Assembly (NCBI RefSeq): GCF_001642835.1
Contig: NZ_LXEI01000001.1
Location: forward strand, 496,001-560,000
Reading direction: 5' to 3'
Source of the DNA: Pseudotamlana agarivorans
GTDB lineage: Bacteria > Bacteroidota > Bacteroidia > Flavobacteriales > Flavobacteriaceae
DNA: 64,000 nucleotides
Shown here: piece after piece, positions 61,773-64,000 of the stretch
Numbering within the stretch: position 1 is the first letter of the stretch
Layout of the letters: each line of letters begins with the position of its first letter
Translations under genes and position numbers: made by a program
Notes under the pieces: model-generated
Database searches by the model: none
The model's input: only the letters and a program-made list of their open reading frames with translations
Told to the model about the DNA's origin: nothing

Positions 61773-62543
61773 TTACTTTTTGTGTCTGATTAATAGATCC
61801 ATTAACGTAATAGAAGCATCTTCCATGTTGTTAACGATACTATCGATCTTAGCAATAATGTAATTGTAAAAAATTTGAAGTATAATCGCTACTACAAGAC
61901 CAAATACTGTTGTTAAAAGTGCTACTTTAATACCACCAGCTACAAGAGAAGGTTGCATATCACCAGCTGCTTCAATTTTATCAAAGGCTTGAATCATACC
62001 GATTACCGTACCCATGAAACCAAGCATTGGTGCAAGAGCGATAAATAAAGATATCCAAGATACATTCTTTTCTAACTGTCCCATTTGTACACCACCGTAA
62101 GCTACAACAGCTTTTTCAGCAGCATCAAGACCTTCATCAGTTCTATCTAAACCTTGGTAGTAGATAGATGCTACAGGTCCTTTTGTGTTTCTACAAACTT
62201 CTTTAGCTGCTTCAACACCACCTGATGCTAATGCGTCCTCAACATCTTGAGTTAATTTTTTTGTATTTGTAGTAGAAAGGTTTAAAAAGATAATTCTCTC
62301 AATAGCAATTGCTAAACCTAGAATTAAACATAATAATACGATCCCCATAAATCCAGGACCACCTTCAATAAATCTCTTTTTTAATTCTTGGTGAAACCCT
62401 AAAGTTTCAGCAGGCGCAGCGTCATCTTGTGTAATAGTTGTTGCTACTGTTGTCGTAGTAGTTGTACTTGCAATTGTAGTTGCATTAGCAGTTCCAAATA
62501 CCATCATTCCTGTTATGGCAAGGATAGAAAATAATCTTTTCAT
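61773..62543 (-). CDS. exbB: MotA/TolQ/ExbB-family proton channel
   Basis: 256 residues with a cleavable signal-like N-terminus (MKRLFSILAITGMMVFGTAN), a Thr-rich stretch, then three membrane helices: GPGFMGIVLLCLILGLAIAI, ISLFIALAPMLGFMGTVIGM and LVAGGIKVALLTTVFGLVVA. The conserved APMLGFMGTV motif of the family is intact. It is first in the exbB-orf-exbD-exbD operon, energising TonB-dependent uptake through the outer membrane. Confident. Confidence 0.93.
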   Translation of the reverse strand: MKRLFSILAITGMMVFGTANATTIASTTTTTTVATTITQDDAAPAETLGFHQELKKRFIEGGPGFMGIVLLCLILGLAIAIERIIFLNLSTTNTKKLTQDVEDALASGGVEAAKEVCRNTKGPVASIYYQGLDRTDEGLDAAEKAVVAYGGVQMGQLEKNVSWISLFIALAPMLGFMGTVIGMIQAFDKIEAAGDMQPSLVAGGIKVALLTTVFGLVVAIILQIFYNYIIAKIDSIVNNMEDASITLMDLLIRHKK

Positions 62544-62582
62544 GTTCTAGATCTTAATTTTATTAGTTAAAGGGTTAAAGAT

Positions 62583-62606
62583 AAAAAAAAAAAGCAATTA
62601 AACTGC
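62583..62606 (-). terminator. Weak terminator after tRNA-Ser
   Basis: On the minus strand GCAGT-TTA-ATTGC followed by a run of 11 T. The stem is short (5 bp with a G-T pair) but the T-run is long. Partial read-through into exbB is possible. Confidence 0.45.
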
Positions 62607-62618
62607 AAAAAATCACAG

Positions 62619-62706
62619 CAGAGAGGAAGGGATTCGAACCCTCGATACCCTTTTGAGGTATACACACTTTCCAGGCGTGCGCCTTCGACCACTCGGCCAC
62701 CTCTCT
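62619..62706 (-). tRNA. tRNA-Ser (anticodon GGA)
   Basis: The minus strand folds as an 88-nt class II tRNA: acceptor AGAGAGG with CCTCTCT, discriminator G, short D stem (GCC/GGC), anticodon loop CTGGAAA (GGA), a long variable arm (TATACCTCAAAAGGGTA-type stem) and T arm GAGGG-TTCGAAT-CCCTT. The long variable arm identifies Ser. It reads TCC and TCT codons. Confidence 0.95.
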
Positions 62707-62779
62707 ATTGTATGCTTATTTTTTTTCGGGGATGAAATAACAAAAAATTCTTTGAACCCTAAAATTTTGAAGGTTAATT

Positions 62780-63811
62780 TTAAGACAATTCTCCGCGTAA
62801 AGGCGTTTCATACATGGTTTTGAACCGATTACCAGGTATTTCTTGCCCTAGTAAAAACATTAATTTTCCTAGAGCTGCTTCGGTGGTAATGTCTTTTCCA
62901 GAGATAACGCCTATGTTTTTTAAAGCACTACTCGTTTCATAATGCCCCATCATAACACTTCCTCCTACACACTGTGTAATATTTATTATATGAATACCTT
63001 TTGAAATATTTTCTGTTAAAATATTTAAAAACCAAGATTCGGTGGTGCAATTTCCAGCACCATATGATTCTATAATAACTGCTTTTAGGTTTGGAGTTTG
63101 AAATATACTTTGAATTACAGCTTCGGTAATACCGGGATATACCTTTATTAGAGCTATATTATTGTCTAGTTTTTTATGAACTTTAAGTTTTTTACGTGTA
63201 TTGGGTTTAAACAAATACTCGTAATTCACCTTAAGATGCACCCCCGATTCGGCCAAATCATGATAGTTAAATGACGAAAAAGCTTGAAAATCTTCAGCAT
63301 TTAATTTCGTTGTTCTATTAGCGCGATATAATTTATATTCAAAGTATAAACACACCTCCTGAATATCAGGCTTACCTTTAGTTTGCAATGAAGCCACCTG
63401 AATAGAGGTTATTAAATTTTCTTTGGCATCGGTTCGTAAGTCTCCAATTGGCAATTGTGAGCCGGTAAACACCACAGGTTTTCCCAGGTTTTCCAACATA
63501 AAACTTAAAGCTGAAGCACTATAACTCATGGTATCACTACCATGAAGTACAACAAAACCATCGAAATCATCATATTGATCTTCTATAAGTTCTGCGATTT
63601 GAACCCAAGAATCGATGTTCATGTTACTAGAATCAATAGGTTCTTCAAAAGACACCGTATCGATATCACAGTCCAAAAGTTTTAATTCTGGGATTTGATC
63701 GAGTAAGGTTTTAAAATCGAATGATTTTAAGGCCCCGGTTTTAAAATCCTTAACCATCCCAATGGTTCCACCTGTATAAATGAGTAATATTTTTACTTTC
63801 GAACTTTTCAT
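62780..63811 (-). CDS. ansA: Type I L-asparaginase
   Basis: Cytoplasmic enzyme hydrolysing L-asparagine to aspartate and ammonia. 343 residues without a signal peptide, fitting the cytoplasmic type I class. Catalytic motifs: ILLIYTGGTIGMVKDF (first Thr), FDGFVVLHGSDTMSYSASAL (second Thr and the DTM motif), VVFTGSQLPIGDLRTDAKEN. The C-terminal domain has VIIESYGAGNCTTESWF. Starts 3 bp after tatD, so the two form an operon. tRNA-Ser lies downstream. Confidence 0.94.
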   Translation of the reverse strand: MKSSKVKILLIYTGGTIGMVKDFKTGALKSFDFKTLLDQIPELKLLDCDIDTVSFEEPIDSSNMNIDSWVQIAELIEDQYDDFDGFVVLHGSDTMSYSASALSFMLENLGKPVVFTGSQLPIGDLRTDAKENLITSIQVASLQTKGKPDIQEVCLYFEYKLYRANRTTKLNAEDFQAFSSFNYHDLAESGVHLKVNYEYLFKPNTRKKLKVHKKLDNNIALIKVYPGITEAVIQSIFQTPNLKAVIIESYGAGNCTTESWFLNILTENISKGIHIINITQCVGGSVMMGHYETSSALKNIGVISGKDITTEAALGKLMFLLGQEIPGNRFKTMYETPLRGELS

Positions 63812-63814
63812 ATC

Positions 63815-64000
63815 CTATTTATTAAAGACTTCTACCGAATTCTTTGTGGTTATTTCTGCAATTTCCTCTATGGATTTACCATATATCGCAGACAACCTCT
63901 CTAAAACCTTTAGTATATATAAACTTTCGTTCCGTTTTCCGCGGTACGGTACTGGTGCTAGATAGGGCGCATCTGTTTCTAAAACAATATGTTTAAGGTC
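63815..64000 (-). CDS. tatD: TatD-family metal-dependent DNase (5' part missing)
   Basis: 61 residues of the C-terminus are inside the window, reading DLKHIVLETDAPYLAPVPYR, then GKRNESLYILKVLERLSAIYGK, ending EVFNK. LLETDAPYLAP-type sequence with the metal-binding Asp, and P-P-x-R-G-K-R-N-E, identify TatD. The start lies beyond base 64000. Its stop is 3 bp before the ansA ATG. Confidence 0.95.
   Translation of the reverse strand, partial: DLKHIVLETDAPYLAPVPYRGKRNESLYILKVLERLSAIYGKSIEEIAEITTKNSVEVFNK

Overview
The window reads as chromosomal DNA of a marine-type member of the Flavobacteriaceae (Bacteroidota). The evidence is: AT-rich DNA; many promoters of the Bacteroidota form (a -7 box TAnnTTTG, sometimes with TTTG about 18-20 bp upstream) and few Shine-Dalgarno sequences; an alternative complex III (ACIII)-cytochrome oxidase operon; an exbB-exbD-exbD cluster; outer-membrane lipoproteins; short intergenic palindromes of flavobacterial type; and a malic enzyme-phosphotransacetylase fusion.

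Layout. 1-5.4 kb, minus strand: ruvA (partial), maeB, queG, a lipoprotein gene broken by an in-frame stop, and ruvB. 5.6-17.0 kb, minus: actA-B-C-D-E-F-coxB-coxA, a quinol-to-oxygen respiratory operon read from a promoter near 17.13 kb. 17.3 kb: a small SPOR-domain protein. 17.8-22.4 kb, minus: rimP-nusA-infB, with a terminator-like hairpin between promoter and rimP. 22.9-30 kb: universal stress protein, tRNA-Gln, a large TMEM260/DUF2723-type glycosyltransferase, polysaccharide deacetylase, a thioredoxin-fold protein without its cysteines, and a membrane metallophosphoesterase. 30.1-38.2 kb: a VapBC-like toxin-antitoxin pair, polA (with two in-frame GC-rich palindromes) and a two-gene McrBC-type restriction system whose McrB has a ScoMcrA-like head and a DUF3578 domain and whose nuclease is a DUF2357 protein. 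38.2-43.7 kb, minus: YgiQ-type radical SAM, lipase, a repeat-rich gap, and an ABC-F ATPase. 43.9-55.9 kb, plus: rplM-rpsI-rpsB-tsf-pyrH-frr, an outer-membrane barrel, an RND/MMPL transporter, asnS, rpoN and a small membrane protein. 56-59.4 kb: an accessory block (lipoprotein, frameshifted SnoaL-like gene, divergent tetR/cupin pair, membrane protein) whose genes are separated by related palindromic repeat elements. 59.4-64 kb, minus: porin-like protein, exbD2, exbD1, a four-helix membrane protein, exbB, tRNA-Ser, ansA and partial tatD.

Most of the window is core gene content: respiration, translation, DNA repair and TonB energisation. The accessory material of most interest is (i) the McrB-head/DUF2357 restriction pair downstream of polA, (ii) the cassette-like block at 56-59.4 kb with its palindromic spacers and a tetR/cupin regulatory unit with two operator-like repeats, and (iii) several palindromic repeat families, including two copies inserted in frame in polA. 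Three genes look broken by one base change each; two of these are at A homopolymers, so assembly error must be weighed against real decay.
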